This document shows positions 25,652-35,198 of a DNA stretch of 64,000 nucleotides, in pieces (the stretch's first letter is position 1; every line of letters starts with the position of its first letter). Source of the stretch: Photobacterium salinisoli (GTDB taxonomy: Bacteria > Pseudomonadota > Gammaproteobacteria > Enterobacterales > Vibrionaceae); the NCBI RefSeq assembly GCF_003614885.1, contig NZ_QZMS01000011.1:248001-312000 (forward strand). Reading direction: 5' to 3'. A program made the position numbers and the translations under genes. The notes beneath the pieces were generated by a model, which was not told where the DNA came from, did not search any database, and was given only the letters and a program-made list of their open reading frames with translations.

Positions 25652-26287
25652 GTGAAACATGACATTCTGATTTTTGACCTCGACGGCACCCTCAGCGATC
25701 CCAAAGAAGGCATCGTTAAATCATTCAATTATGCCCTCGCTCATTTCGGGCGGCCTGAATTGCCCGAGGAAGAGATAGCCAGATACATTGGCCCGCCACT
25801 GGACAAAACCTTTATCGCGCTAACGGGCAGCCATGACTCACAGTTCATCGCCGATCTGGTGGCCCGCTACCGTGAGCGTTACGCCGACATAGGTTATTCG
25901 GAAAACCGGCTTTACGACGGCGTAAAAGACACCCTGCTTGCCCTGCACAACCAGAAAATACGTATGGGTATCTGCACATCAAAACGTGCTGATTTTGCGA
26001 AACAAATTCTGACGTTGTTTGGCCTGGAAGGCCTGTTTGAATTTATCAATGGTGGTGATGTCGGGATTGAAAAATGGCAGCAACTGCAAGACTTGCGGCA
26101 GCGATACACTATCAGTCAGCATTCGCTCATGATTGGCGACAGAGCGGTTGATCTGACAGCGGCTCACAAAAATGGCCTGCAGTCTGCCGGTGTGCTCTGG
26201 GGCTATGGCTCAAGAAAAGAGCTGGAAACTGAGCATCCCGCTTATATGTTTGAAACGCCAGCACAATGGCTGCAACTGATTCAATAA
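25652..26287 (+). CDS. HAD-family hydrolase, phosphoglycolate-phosphatase-like
   Basis: 211 residues. Motif I is FDLDGTLSD, motif II CTSKRADF, and the motif IV region is IGDRAVDLTAA. A helical cap lies between residues 15 and 80. This is the Gph/PpaX subgroup. It starts at GTG with AGGAG nine bases upstream. It is 28 bp after the CPBP gene and followed by a methyltransferase, so the three may form an operon. Confidence 0.88.
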   Translation: MKHDILIFDLDGTLSDPKEGIVKSFNYALAHFGRPELPEEEIARYIGPPLDKTFIALTGSHDSQFIADLVARYRERYADIGYSENRLYDGVKDTLLALHNQKIRMGICTSKRADFAKQILTLFGLEGLFEFINGGDVGIEKWQQLQDLRQRYTISQHSLMIGDRAVDLTAAHKNGLQSAGVLWGYGSRKELETEHPAYMFETPAQWLQLIQ

Positions 26288-26331
26288 CCGATAATCCTAT
26301 TAGTATAGGCAAGTGCAAGGAATCATCTGCT

Positions 26332-27096
26332 ATGACAGGGAATACAGAACGCTTTTCAGACCGGGTTGATGACTATCTGAAATATCGCCCAGGTTACCCA
26401 CAGGCGTTGATCGAGACGTTAGTATCTCAAACCCATCTCGGTAGCCAGTCACAAGTTGCCGATATCGGTGCAGGTACCGGCATACTGACAAAGTTACTGC
26501 TTGAGCAAGGACTACAGGTGAGCGCCATTGAACCCAATGACGCCATGCGGCAGGCTGCTGATCACCAACTCGCCGATTACTCCGGGTATACCAGCTTTGC
26601 AGCACCTGCTGAACGCACAGGATTAGCTGATGCGTCGGTCGATCTGATCACCGCCGCCCAGTCTTTCCATTGGTTTTGCAATGCGCAAACCCGCACCGAG
26701 TTTCAGCGCATTGCAAAACCGGGGGCGCATCTCGCGTTAATCTGGAATCAGCGCAAGCTCTCCACGCCTATTCAGCAGCAGTATGATGAACTGCTGACCC
26801 GGTACGGCACGGATTACACCAGCATCAATCACATGAATCTGACCGACGGCGATCTCCGCCATTTCTTTGCCGATGGCCAGATGCAAACACTGACCTTTGC
26901 CTACCGGCAATATTTCGACTTAGACGGTTTTATCGGCAGAGTACGTTCCGCATCTTATTGTCCGCCACAAGACAGTACCGCTTTCCATGCGCTAACGGAT
27001 GCCCTAACCGCATTATTTAACGCTCACCAGATCGGCGGGCAGATAATGTTTGACTACGACACCAATCTCTATCTGGGTAACATTCACAAACCATAA
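26332..27096 (+). CDS. SAM-dependent methyltransferase (class I)
   Basis: 254 residues. RFSDRVDDYLKYRPGYP at the N-terminus, motif I VADIGAGTGILTKLL, and LITAAQSFHWF are typical of the UbiE/Tam-like small-molecule methyltransferases. Substrate unknown. AAGGAA precedes the ATG. The 44 bp gap after the HAD gene suggests cotranscription. Confidence 0.88.
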   Translation: MTGNTERFSDRVDDYLKYRPGYPQALIETLVSQTHLGSQSQVADIGAGTGILTKLLLEQGLQVSAIEPNDAMRQAADHQLADYSGYTSFAAPAERTGLADASVDLITAAQSFHWFCNAQTRTEFQRIAKPGAHLALIWNQRKLSTPIQQQYDELLTRYGTDYTSINHMNLTDGDLRHFFADGQMQTLTFAYRQYFDLDGFIGRVRSASYCPPQDSTAFHALTDALTALFNAHQIGGQIMFDYDTNLYLGNIHKP

Positions 27097-27142
27097 ATCA
27101 TCCACACGGCGGATACTGTATCCGCTGTCTGTCCCGAGCGCT

Positions 27143-27478
27143 TTATCCGAGCCGTGCACCAACAGGGATATCCTGATCCGGCACTGCCAGTACGACAGAA
27201 CCATCCTCACGGTAGAATCCGGTCACCAGGCATTCTGACATAAAGGGGCCGATCTGCTTGGCCGGAAAGTTGACCACTGCCATTACCTTTTTACCCAGCA
27301 GTGTTGATGCGTCGTATAAGTCAGTAATTTGCGCACTGCTTTTGCGCTTGCCTATGTCCTCACCAAAATCCAGCCAGAGCTTAAACGCCGGCCGCCTTGC
27401 TTCCGGGAAAGCTTCAACGGCGATGATCTGTCCGACTCTGAGATCCACTTTTTCGAAATCCTGCCAGCAAATATCCAT
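27143..27478 (-). CDS. tRNA-binding domain protein (CsaA/YgjH-like)
   Basis: 111 residues, a single OB-fold of the tRNA_bind family: [49 protein letters not shown]. Such proteins bind tRNA or act as chaperones linked to secretion. AGGAAAG precedes the start. Confidence 0.9.
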   Translation of the reverse strand: MDICWQDFEKVDLRVGQIIAVEAFPEARRPAFKLWLDFGEDIGKRKSSAQITDLYDASTLLGKKVMAVVNFPAKQIGPFMSECLVTGFYREDGSVVLAVPDQDIPVGARLG

Positions 27479-27580
27479 ACTCTTTCCTGCCTAACTGTTT
27501 AAAAGAGGTTAGAAAGTACCGCAGAATGGTGTCGCCGTTTTTGCTGAAAAGCCGGTTTAGTGTTGCCAGAAGCCGAACTG

Positions 27581-28291
27581 TTACCGTCGGCGGATCTGTC
27601 GGGGAGTCTCCTTCCAATAAGCAGAAAAACGGCGGCTGAATGCTGACAAATCCGTAAAACCGACCCGTTCGGCAATCAAAGAAACGGGCAAGTCTGAATG
27701 CGCCAGCAGGGCCTTGGCTTTCATCATTCGCTGAGTGAGTAAGTACTGTCCGGTCGTCATCCCCACGTGCTGCTTGAACAGCGTCTTGAACTGGCTGAGA
27801 CTGAGACAGGCCAGTGCTGCCAGTTCACCAAGGGACGGTGTCCGGCTGATGTCTTCGTTAAGAAAGCGGACGGCTTCACTGATTCGGGCGTCGCGACAAG
27901 CGGGAATAACCTGATTCTGCAATAAGTTATAAAACAGCGCTGACATGGGTTCTATCAAACCAGGCTGTGTCGATTGCGTTAGCTGCAGCTCCAAAAACTG
28001 ACAATAGGCGACAAGTTCAGGTGACGTTGCAAACACAGGTCGGGCTAACTGCTGCAAGCTCTCCGGTAAGTAATCCAGGTCAGCGACCAGAAAGCGACAT
28101 TTTTCATCCGCTTTAAACTCATGCATCATTTCAGCGCCAATAACCACACACTGCCCTGGCCCGACTTTTCCTGAAAAATCAGGCAATGTCAGGGTTATGT
28201 TGCCATGGAGGGGGAGCACTAACTGATGATAAGCGTGACAGTGAGCGCGCATTACCAGGGAGTAACTTCGAATGGATAATCTGACCGTCAT
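27581..28291 (-). CDS. AraC-family transcriptional regulator
   Basis: 236 residues: a cupin-like N-terminal domain (about 1-90, H-C-HAYHQLVLPL) and a C-terminal pair of helix-turn-helix motifs (about 135-232, with LAALACLSLSQFKTLFKQHV and VSLIAERVGFTDLSAFSRRF). It is divergent from a DJ-1/PfpI gene and probably controls it. Confidence 0.9.
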   Translation of the reverse strand: MTVRLSIRSYSLVMRAHCHAYHQLVLPLHGNITLTLPDFSGKVGPGQCVVIGAEMMHEFKADEKCRFLVADLDYLPESLQQLARPVFATSPELVAYCQFLELQLTQSTQPGLIEPMSALFYNLLQNQVIPACRDARISEAVRFLNEDISRTPSLGELAALACLSLSQFKTLFKQHVGMTTGQYLLTQRMMKAKALLAHSDLPVSLIAERVGFTDLSAFSRRFSAYWKETPRQIRRR

Positions 28292-28424
28292 TTGAGCGAT
28301 GTCTCTGTCTCAAGGGCTGCCTGACCATAAAGAAAATCTTACATTCGGTCTGGCAGGATTTTTTTGGATAACCAGTTAAACAACTATGCTTTACGTTAGG
28401 TTGAGCAATTTAAAGTGTGACAGA

Positions 28425-29066
28425 ATGACAGAAGCCCTTGCCCCAGACAAACAGCGTGGAATCAGTATTGTGATCCCCTTGTTTCCGGAATTTTGCCTGC
28501 TGGATGTCAGTGGCCCGCTGACGCTGCTGAACGCGCTTGAAGAAGACATCACAGTCACTCTGGTTTCTGAGAGCGCATCAGCCGTGCTCAGTGAGCAGGG
28601 TGTCAGCTTAATGGCCGAGGCCGACTTTGACGACGATCTGTTCTGCGATTTGTTACTGGTGCCTGGCGGTAAAGGCGTCAAAGCCAGTCTGAAGAATCCT
28701 CAGCTGATTCAATGGATAAGCCGCCAGGGCCGCAAAGCCAGAATTCGCTGTGCCGTCTGTACCGGTTCTGCGCTGCTGGCTCAGGCCGGACTGCTGGATC
28801 ACAAAGCCGCAACCACCAGCAAACATCAGTATCATTGGGTCAGTGAACTCAACCCTAACGTGAAATGGCAACCTGTCGCCAGATGGGTTCAGGATGAGAA
28901 CACATTTACCTCATCCGGTACTGCCGCAGGTCTGGATATGACGCTTGGTCTCATCGCCTTTTTGATGGGAGAGGAAGCGGCACGTAAGGTTGCCATAGAC
29001 GCAGAATACTTGTGGCGCAACGATCCGGACGATGATCCTTTTGCCCCGCTTCATCTGGTTGACTGA
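28425..29066 (+). CDS. DJ-1/PfpI-family protein
   Basis: 213 residues. The nucleophile elbow is CAVCTGSALLA, with the reactive cysteine in the VCTGS turn, and LVPGGKG carries the oxyanion part. This layout is close to isonitrile hydratase-like and GATase1-like members. LDVSGPLTLLNALEE near the N-terminus is the subgroup signature (FDxxGP). A 13-codon upstream extension lacks a ribosome-binding site. Divergent from the AraC gene. Confidence 0.85.
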   Translation: MTEALAPDKQRGISIVIPLFPEFCLLDVSGPLTLLNALEEDITVTLVSESASAVLSEQGVSLMAEADFDDDLFCDLLLVPGGKGVKASLKNPQLIQWISRQGRKARIRCAVCTGSALLAQAGLLDHKAATTSKHQYHWVSELNPNVKWQPVARWVQDENTFTSSGTAAGLDMTLGLIAFLMGEEAARKVAIDAEYLWRNDPDDDPFAPLHLVD

Positions 29067-29067
29067 A

Positions 29068-29400
29068 TCAGCTGTCTGATTCCCACATCACCACGACCTC
29101 ATCCGCGATGGCTGATTCCAGCATCTCAATCAGCGGTCTGGCTCTTGTCATCATACTGATGTGCGGTTCTTTATCTTCCCAGGGGTCATCTTCAGCCTCT
29201 GTTTCGGCCTGCTGGGCAGCGTCTAGTTTTTCCGCTTCTGCCAACTTGGTTTGCAGATTCAATAAAGCTTGCGGCACGTCATCGACATCAATAATACCGG
29301 GAATATTTTCGCAGTATCCCATCATATGAATCAGTTGTTTTGCCACATCGCCAAACATAGTGATGTTGGCACTGGCTTGGGAGTGAAAGGTAATAAGCAT
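29068..29400 (-). CDS. DUF1840-family protein
   Basis: 110 residues. The MLITFHSQASANITMFGDVA start and the C-terminal RARPLIEMLESAIADEVVVMW are hallmarks of DUF1840; the middle is acidic. Function unknown. It lies 11 bp after the rhomboid gene, so the two are likely cotranscribed. AGAGGA precedes the start. Confidence 0.85.
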   Translation of the reverse strand: MLITFHSQASANITMFGDVAKQLIHMMGYCENIPGIIDVDDVPQALLNLQTKLAEAEKLDAAQQAETEAEDDPWEDKEPHISMMTRARPLIEMLESAIADEVVVMWESDS

Positions 29401-29411
29401 AGGTCGTCCTC

Positions 29412-29990
29412 TTATTGTTCAACATTTGCCAGTGCTCTGGCTTTATCTCGCCGGGCAAACACATAGCCGGCCATCACACCGGCCAGCGCACCGGACAGAT
29501 GGCTTTCGTAACTTATCCAGCTATGTGCGGGAATAATCCCCGTCAGCATCGGGCCGTAAAAAAACATCACAATCAACGCGATTGCCAACGACTTAAGACT
29601 ACGCCTGAGCACAGCATACACCAGCAGGTACGCCCAGAGTCCGTAGATAATACCGCTTAACCCGATGTGATAATGCATGCGGCCAAATAACCACACGCTT
29701 ACTCCACTGACCACCCAACTGATCATAAACACAGCAATCAGTCTGCCCGCACCTGAACGTGACACCAGATAAGCCAGGGCTGAAAATGACACCATGTTAC
29801 TGACTAAATGCGCCCACGAACCATGGATAAACGGATAAGCTAACAAACCTATCGCATGGTTAAGATGTCTTGGCAGCAAGCCGTAATCCAGCAGATAGCC
29901 ATTCAGCAGTACATTGACAAGCTGCACGGCAATACAAACCAAAACTATCGCACCAATAAAATAGATAGTGTATTTGTTACTTTGATCCAA
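29412..29990 (-). CDS. Rhomboid-family intramembrane serine protease
   Basis: 192 residues, six predicted membrane helices. The HGSWAHLVSNM block, the GLSGIIYG serine motif and the His in ESHLSGALAGVMAGY complete the Ser-His dyad; it is close to the GlpG/rhombosortase size class. The start is probably the TTG with AAGGAG seven bases upstream; a TTG 15 codons earlier has no site. Function inferred: cleavage of membrane-anchored substrates. I see no GlyGly-CTERM substrate nearby. Confidence 0.85.
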   Translation of the reverse strand: MDQSNKYTIYFIGAIVLVCIAVQLVNVLLNGYLLDYGLLPRHLNHAIGLLAYPFIHGSWAHLVSNMVSFSALAYLVSRSGAGRLIAVFMISWVVSGVSVWLFGRMHYHIGLSGIIYGLWAYLLVYAVLRRSLKSLAIALIVMFFYGPMLTGIIPAHSWISYESHLSGALAGVMAGYVFARRDKARALANVEQ

Positions 29991-30056
29991 CAGGCTCTCC
30001 TTCAGAGGGGTCTTTAGAAAGTATAAGCCTGCCAAGCAGATAAACCCATGGATTAA

Positions 30057-30866
30057 TTACCAAAATGACTGCCGTTGCCGATAGGGTTTATCCGCCTTGT
30101 TGCGCTGCCTGTATCCGGCGATGTGAAAATTTTTCCCCATGATCAATCTCAGCTGGCTGACGGTTTCTCTGGCCAGCAAATACCGTTCGCTGCGTGACCA
30201 GCTTCGGGTTGTGGTTGATTTGATGGCAGCAATCGCATCTGGCGACGCCTGACAAAGCTGCTGAGCCAGTACTTGTGCGGCCTGACGCGGGTTATCATGA
30301 ATTTCCGTCACCAGGCCAAGTTGCTGTGCACGAGAACCGGATACGATTTCACCCGTCATAGTCAGCTTCATCGCCACATCTTTTGCCACCAACTCGCGCA
30401 GTGACAGCAAGCCTGCCATATCCGGCACCAGGCCCCAGCGTATTTCCATGATAGACAGTTCAGATTCTGGTGTGGCAAAACGAAAATCGGCCCCCAGCAC
30501 TATCTGCATGCCACCGCCATAACAGCGGCCTTCTATCGCTGCAATAACAGGCACGGGAATGCGGCGCCAGTTGCGCGATACCCGCTGGGCCAGATTGGCA
30601 TTACCCGGCATCCATTTCTTCAGTACACCCAAGACCATACTGGGTGAGGTCGCAACACTCTTAACATCCAGGCCACTGCTAAAGTTACCGCCCTCGCCAG
30701 TCAGAATAATGGCACGAATATCTTTTCGCTTTCGCAATGACAGGCTGACGCTATCCAATTCTTTGAATAACCTGATATCCAGCGCATTCAGTTTGTCAGG
30801 ACGATTTAAAGAGACGGTGACAATACCCTCTTCTTCCGTTACCAAAAGTCGTTGCCAGTGAGACAT
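30057..30866 (-). CDS. Crotonase/enoyl-CoA hydratase-family protein
   Basis: 269 residues. GEGGNFSSGLDVKS and AIEGRCYGGGMQIVLGADFRFA are the two oxyanion-hole blocks; the Glu in SELSIMEIRWGLVPDMAG is at the usual catalytic place. The overall size is typical. The reaction (hydratase, isomerase or other) cannot be told. AAGGA precedes the start. Confidence 0.9.
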   Translation of the reverse strand: MSHWQRLLVTEEEGIVTVSLNRPDKLNALDIRLFKELDSVSLSLRKRKDIRAIILTGEGGNFSSGLDVKSVATSPSMVLGVLKKWMPGNANLAQRVSRNWRRIPVPVIAAIEGRCYGGGMQIVLGADFRFATPESELSIMEIRWGLVPDMAGLLSLRELVAKDVAMKLTMTGEIVSGSRAQQLGLVTEIHDNPRQAAQVLAQQLCQASPDAIAAIKSTTTRSWSRSERYLLARETVSQLRLIMGKNFHIAGYRQRNKADKPYRQRQSFW

Positions 30867-30969
30867 GTTACATCCTTGTTTATTATCTGGTCAGTCCAGA
30901 TTAGTGTATCTGACTGATGGATAAAATCAGCTGGTATATGATGAAACTCTGCCCGGTGCCACACTGGAT

Positions 30970-31485
30970 CTATTTCTTTGCCGCCTGATAACCCATCACA
31001 TCAGCAAATCGCTGCCAGTCGGCAGAGTCCGCACTGGTAAGTGGCTGATAAACGTGTACAACCGCTGTTTCGCCACCCGGTGTACACTGCTGTCCCGTCA
31101 TGGCAATGGAAGCACTGAAGAGCGGCATAGCCACATCTGCCGCTTGACACCATTCCCCTTCCATCCGGCCCTTTTGGCGACGGCAAAGCGCCTGAATGCG
31201 CGTTTGGTAGTCTTCAACAGAGTAATCACGGGACAAGCACCAGATACGCTCATACTCTGCATAGTCGTCAACCGGATGAAAAAGAAGGCCGGGTATCTCT
31301 GTGTTATCCGAGCGCTCTGCCCGGGCTGATGTGGCCTCGCCCACTCCGGTCTGGCCGATAAAGTGAACAGACAGGCTGATAATGTCTGTCTCAGTGCCCT
31401 CTGCCACGGAATTTTCCGCCAACAGCCGGCTACCAGCAGCAGCAACGATGATTAACACAGCAAAACAACCACCTGCGACTTTCAT
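30970..31485 (-). CDS. Exported protein of unknown function
   Basis: 171 residues. An N-terminal hydrophobic segment (MKVAGGCFAVLIIVAAAGSR) is probably a signal peptide or anchor. The mature part has four cysteines (WCLS, LCRR, EWC, QQC), which suggests two disulphides, and no motif I know. GGGAAT precedes the chosen ATG. Divergent from the DUF4136 lipoprotein gene. Confidence 0.6.
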   Translation of the reverse strand: MKVAGGCFAVLIIVAAAGSRLLAENSVAEGTETDIISLSVHFIGQTGVGEATSARAERSDNTEIPGLLFHPVDDYAEYERIWCLSRDYSVEDYQTRIQALCRRQKGRMEGEWCQAADVAMPLFSASIAMTGQQCTPGGETAVVHVYQPLTSADSADWQRFADVMGYQAAKK

Positions 31486-31594
31486 TCTTATTCCCGGATG
31501 AAAAGTGTCACTCTCAGATGTATTGATTATAGAAGCCGGCAAACCGCTATACTCAAAGCAACCGGGATCCAATCCGCTAGCGAGGGTAAATGGC

Positions 31595-32134
31595 ATGAGA
31601 GCTTTACTGATACTTATCCCCAGTGTCCTGATTCTGCTGAGCGGATGCAGCGCCAAAGTATCCACTGACTACAATGCAAACGTAGACTTCAGCCAATACA
31701 AAACCTTCCAGTTTGCTGAACCCGGAAATACGTCGATTGTCAGTCTTGATAAAGCGCGGCTGGAAGACACTATCAAACGGGAATTAAGATACAAAGGCTT
31801 ACAGCCGGCACAGGACGCAGAGCCAAAAGCGGACATCACAGTTAACCCGTATATCCGGGAAATGACAGATTTTGATTCTTACGGCACCTCAGTTGGATTC
31901 GGTGTGGGATACGGTTACAGCAGCATTGCCTATTCCGCCCCTGTCAGGTTTCGTGAATACACCTATGGCAAGCTGATCGTTGAATTAATTGATAACAAAA
32001 CCAATAAAGTCATCTGGCGTTCTGTTTCCCGCCGCCAGCTGACAGAAAGCATGACCCCGACGGCCAGAGACCAATTTATTCAGGAACAGGTCAGCGAAAT
32101 GTTCACACAATACCCACCCGGTCAGGGCGGTTAA
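31595..32134 (+). CDS. DUF4136 lipoprotein
   Basis: 179 residues. A lipobox LLSGC (cysteine about residue 18) follows a hydrophobic signal. FSQYKTFQF near residue 35 and the SV-RRQLTES...F segment are typical of DUF4136 outer-membrane-associated lipoproteins. Residues 100-115 are Gly/Tyr-rich (GFGVGYGYSS). GAGGG precedes the ATG; a 30-codon longer frame would bury the lipobox and was rejected. Confidence 0.88.
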   Translation: MRALLILIPSVLILLSGCSAKVSTDYNANVDFSQYKTFQFAEPGNTSIVSLDKARLEDTIKRELRYKGLQPAQDAEPKADITVNPYIREMTDFDSYGTSVGFGVGYGYSSIAYSAPVRFREYTYGKLIVELIDNKTNKVIWRSVSRRQLTESMTPTARDQFIQEQVSEMFTQYPPGQGG

Positions 32135-32162
32135 TACCACCGCAAACGCCTTATCTGATGCG

Positions 32163-32198
32163 AAAAAAAGCGAGAGCCCGGTCAGACTCTCGCTTTTT
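32163..32198. terminator. Bidirectional terminator between the DUF4136 gene and aroG
   Basis: AAAAAAGCGAGAG and CTCTCGCTTTTT arms around a 10-base loop, with A and T runs on both sides, so it can serve both convergent genes. Confidence 0.9.
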
Positions 32199-32237
32199 CA
32201 GTTAGCACTGGCACTGAGTGTCAGTGCCGCTACCCAA

Positions 32238-33293
32238 TCATGATTTCTGACGACGCTGTTCGACTTTCTCTGCCAGTTCACGCAACACGCTTTCCGTGTC
32301 TTCCCAGCCAATACAGGCGTCCGTGATGCTCTGGCCGTAAGTGGCAACCTTGCCATCAACAATATCCTGGCGACCTTCAACCAGATGACTTTCAATCATC
32401 ACACCGAAGATCGCTTTGTTACCGCTGGCAATCTGCTGACCCACGTCTTCAGCAACCAGAATCTGGCGCTTGTACTGCTTCAGACTGTTGGCATGGCTGA
32501 AGTCGATCATCACTTTCTGACGATGACCGGCATTTTCCAGTTGTTCAACCACTGCATTGACATGTTCTGCACTGTAATTCGGCTCTTTACCGCCACGCAG
32601 AATGATATGGCAGTCTTCATTACCCGCCGTCGATACTATCGCTGAATGGCCAAACTTGGTGACCGAAAGGAAATGGTGTGGCGCACTGGCGGAACCGATA
32701 GCATCGGTCGCAATTTTGATATTGCCGTCTGTACCGTTTTTAAATCCAACCGGACAAGACAAACCTGAGGCCAGTTCACGGTGAACCTGAGATTCAGTGG
32801 TACGCGCACCGATTGCGCCCCAACTGATGAGATCGCCCATGTACTGCGGCGTGATCATATCCAGGAACTCACCGGCTGTCGGCATGCCCATATCGGTCAA
32901 ATCCAGCAGCAGTTTACGGCCCATGCGCAAGCCGTCATTTAACTGAAAGCTGTCATCCATATACGGGTCGTTAATTAAACCTTTCCAGCCCACTGTAGTA
33001 CGTGGCTTTTCAAAGTAGACACGCATAACAATTTCCAGACGATCTTTCAGTTCGTCACGCAATGTTTTCAGGCGTGCGCCGTACTCAATTGCCGCTTTCG
33101 TATCATGAATGGAACAAGGACCAACCACGACCAGCAAGCGATCGTCTTCATCATTTAAAATGTTATGAATGGCTTTACGCGCTTCATAGACAGTTTCAGA
33201 TGCGTTTTCAGTGGCCGGAAATTTTTCCAACACGGCGACTGGCGGCAATAACTCTTTAATTTCTTTAATTCTTACGTCGTCTGTTTTATGCAT
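32238..33293 (-). CDS. aroG: 3-deoxy-7-phosphoheptulonate synthase (DAHP synthase)
   Basis: 351 residues, class I-alpha DAHP synthase: condenses phosphoenolpyruvate and erythrose 4-phosphate as the first step of aromatic amino acid synthesis. VVVGPCSIHD, RVYFEKPRTTVGWKGLINDP, GARTTESQVHRELASGLS and the metal-binding blocks are intact. It looks like the AroG (Phe-sensitive) type, but the feedback specificity is inferred from overall similarity only. The ATG with GGAAG eight bases upstream was chosen over an in-frame TTG. I saw no clear TyrR box. Confidence 0.93.
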   Translation of the reverse strand: MHKTDDVRIKEIKELLPPVAVLEKFPATENASETVYEARKAIHNILNDEDDRLLVVVGPCSIHDTKAAIEYGARLKTLRDELKDRLEIVMRVYFEKPRTTVGWKGLINDPYMDDSFQLNDGLRMGRKLLLDLTDMGMPTAGEFLDMITPQYMGDLISWGAIGARTTESQVHRELASGLSCPVGFKNGTDGNIKIATDAIGSASAPHHFLSVTKFGHSAIVSTAGNEDCHIILRGGKEPNYSAEHVNAVVEQLENAGHRQKVMIDFSHANSLKQYKRQILVAEDVGQQIASGNKAIFGVMIESHLVEGRQDIVDGKVATYGQSITDACIGWEDTESVLRELAEKVEQRRQKS

Positions 33294-33566
33294 ACTGCTT
33301 ACTTCCAATTACATATCGTGGCCTGATATGGTCAGTATCAGGCCGATCATCTACTCCAACAGGCATTTAACTTATCGCCTTCATCCTGCATGTGCAAACG
33401 CTAATTGAAAATGAATGACAAACAGTATTCTTACACTTTCAGACTGATATTCATGCCATTCGCCAACACGGACCTGTGAGACGATATTTTCGGGCATTTT
33501 TCCTGTACCACCTCAAAATACTCTGCCTTTCAATGACTATGCAGCAGATTGCGTTTTAAGAAAAAA
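33294..33566. other. Intergenic region upstream of aroG
   Basis: 273 bp that hold the aroG promoter and the 3' end region of cobQ. No gene, no repeat and no terminator with a clear stem are seen. Confidence 0.4.
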
Positions 33567-35063
33567 TTATGCCTTTTGAAACAAATGCTTCCATTCCGGC
33601 CAAAGCGCAGCCAAGTCGAGATGCTGTTCGATCTCATCAGCCAGACGTTCGATGTTTTCCGCTTTGATTTGATCCATGTCTGGTGTCTGGCAGTCCGATA
33701 AACCCGCCCAGTTCAGAATCGCGCTGCAAGCTGAAGGTTTATCAAACACGCCGTGTAAATAAGTACCGAAAACCTGACCATCGATTCCGATTGCACCGTC
33801 AGCAAGCTTTCCGCTGTCTGTGTGCAAATGAACCGGTGCAGAGTCCAGCGATACACCCGATGTCACCCCAGCGTGTATTTCATAACCACTGACCTCAACC
33901 GACGGCATACCAGGCAGACGCAGTGTGCCCTGAGAACGTTTAAGCTGCTTTTCAGGCTCCAAAACCGTCGTAATGGGTAAATAACCCAAGCCCTCGCTTT
34001 GACCCGGTTCTCCTTCCAAACCGTGCGGATCGGACACCCATTCGCCCAGCATCTGGTAACCGCCGCAAATGCCCATGACCTTGCCGCCAAGGCGCAGATG
34101 CCGGGCAATCTGCTTATCCCAGCCCTGTTCACGCAGGTAGGCCAAATCGCTGCGCACACTTTTACTGCCGGGCAAAATGATCAGATCCGCGGCAGGTAAT
34201 GGCTCTCCTTTGCCAATCAGATGAACATTTACCTGGGGGTGCATCCGCAATGCATCGAAATCGGTGTGATTACTGATTCGGGTTAACACAGGCACCACAA
34301 CCTGAAAGGGGTTGTCTACTTTTGCCACCTGCTGCACAGAGATCGCATCTTCCGCTTCAAGCATCAAGCCATGCAGATACGGCAATACGCCCAGTACAGG
34401 CTTGCCCGTTTTATGCTCCAGCCAGTCAAGCCCGGATTGCAATAAGGTGATATCGCCGCGAAAACGGTTAATGACAAAACCTTTTACTCTGGCCTGCTCT
34501 GACTCAGACAATAACGCAAGCGTACCGTAAAGATGCGCAAAAACGCCGCCGCGATCTATGTCGGCCACAATGATGACAGGCACATCGGCCGGCTCGGCAA
34601 AGCCCATATTGGCGACGTCGTTTTCGCGCAGATTGACTTCAGCAGGGCTGCCGGCCCCTTCAATCACCACTGCGTCATAGCTCTGCTGCAGGCGGGCGAA
34701 AGATTCCAGAATAGAGGGCAGCACAAACTGCTTGTAGCCCTGAAAGCCAATGGCATCCATATCCTCGACCGCTCTGCCCTGCACAATCACCTGGGCGGCT
34801 GTGTCCGTGTTCGGTTTAAGCAATACCGGATTCATGTCCACTGTCGGCTCAATACCGCAAGCAAAGGCCTGGACGGCCTGGGCGCGACCAATTTCACCAC
34901 CATCAGCTGTGACGGCACTGTTCAGGGCCATGTTTTGTGGTTTGAACGGTGCGACCTGAATGCCTTTTCTTGCCAGCACCCGGCACAGTCCTGCAACCAG
35001 CACACTTTTTCCTGCATCAGATGTAGTCCCCTGAACCATCAGGGCACGAACGGTTGATTGCAT
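33567..35063 (-). CDS. cobQ: Cobyric acid synthase
   Basis: 498 residues, full length. CobQ amidates adenosylcobyrinic diamide at four side chains with glutamine and ATP. The N-terminal P-loop-like [20 protein letters not shown], the [13 protein letters not shown] block and the C-terminal class I glutaminase (Cys in [13 protein letters not shown], His in TYLHGVFD) are all intact. No other cobalamin gene or riboswitch is adjacent, so it probably serves a salvage or late-assembly pathway spread over the genome. The start is supported only by a weak GAGAGAAAAG. Confidence 0.92.
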   Translation of the reverse strand: MQSTVRALMVQGTTSDAGKSVLVAGLCRVLARKGIQVAPFKPQNMALNSAVTADGGEIGRAQAVQAFACGIEPTVDMNPVLLKPNTDTAAQVIVQGRAVEDMDAIGFQGYKQFVLPSILESFARLQQSYDAVVIEGAGSPAEVNLRENDVANMGFAEPADVPVIIVADIDRGGVFAHLYGTLALLSESEQARVKGFVINRFRGDITLLQSGLDWLEHKTGKPVLGVLPYLHGLMLEAEDAISVQQVAKVDNPFQVVVPVLTRISNHTDFDALRMHPQVNVHLIGKGEPLPAADLIILPGSKSVRSDLAYLREQGWDKQIARHLRLGGKVMGICGGYQMLGEWVSDPHGLEGEPGQSEGLGYLPITTVLEPEKQLKRSQGTLRLPGMPSVEVSGYEIHAGVTSGVSLDSAPVHLHTDSGKLADGAIGIDGQVFGTYLHGVFDKPSACSAILNWAGLSDCQTPDMDQIKAENIERLADEIEQHLDLAALWPEWKHLFQKA

Positions 35064-35146
35064 GTCTTTTCTCTCATTGTATGTCAGTGACACCGTAACT
35101 CGTCGTTTGACAAGGTGTCAGATAAAATCAGAAAGGCGGTTCAATG

Positions 35147-35182
35147 AAAAAAGCAGCCAGTGATGGTAACTGACTGCTTTTT
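35147..35182 (-). terminator. Terminator after the BASS transporter gene
   Basis: AAAAAAGCAGCCAGT and ACTGACTGCTTTTT arms with one mismatch. Read on the minus strand it ends in TTTTTT, so it stops transcription before cobQ. Confidence 0.8.
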
Positions 35183-35198
35183 ATTGTTCCCTGTCGGT

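Noticed and set aside
34533..35057. 174-codon open frame on the plus strand
   Set aside because: Antisense to cobQ, no start signal.
35064..35198. Cobalamin riboswitch upstream of cobQ
   Set aside because: No B12-box-like sequence; the gap is short and contains the terminator of the BASS gene.
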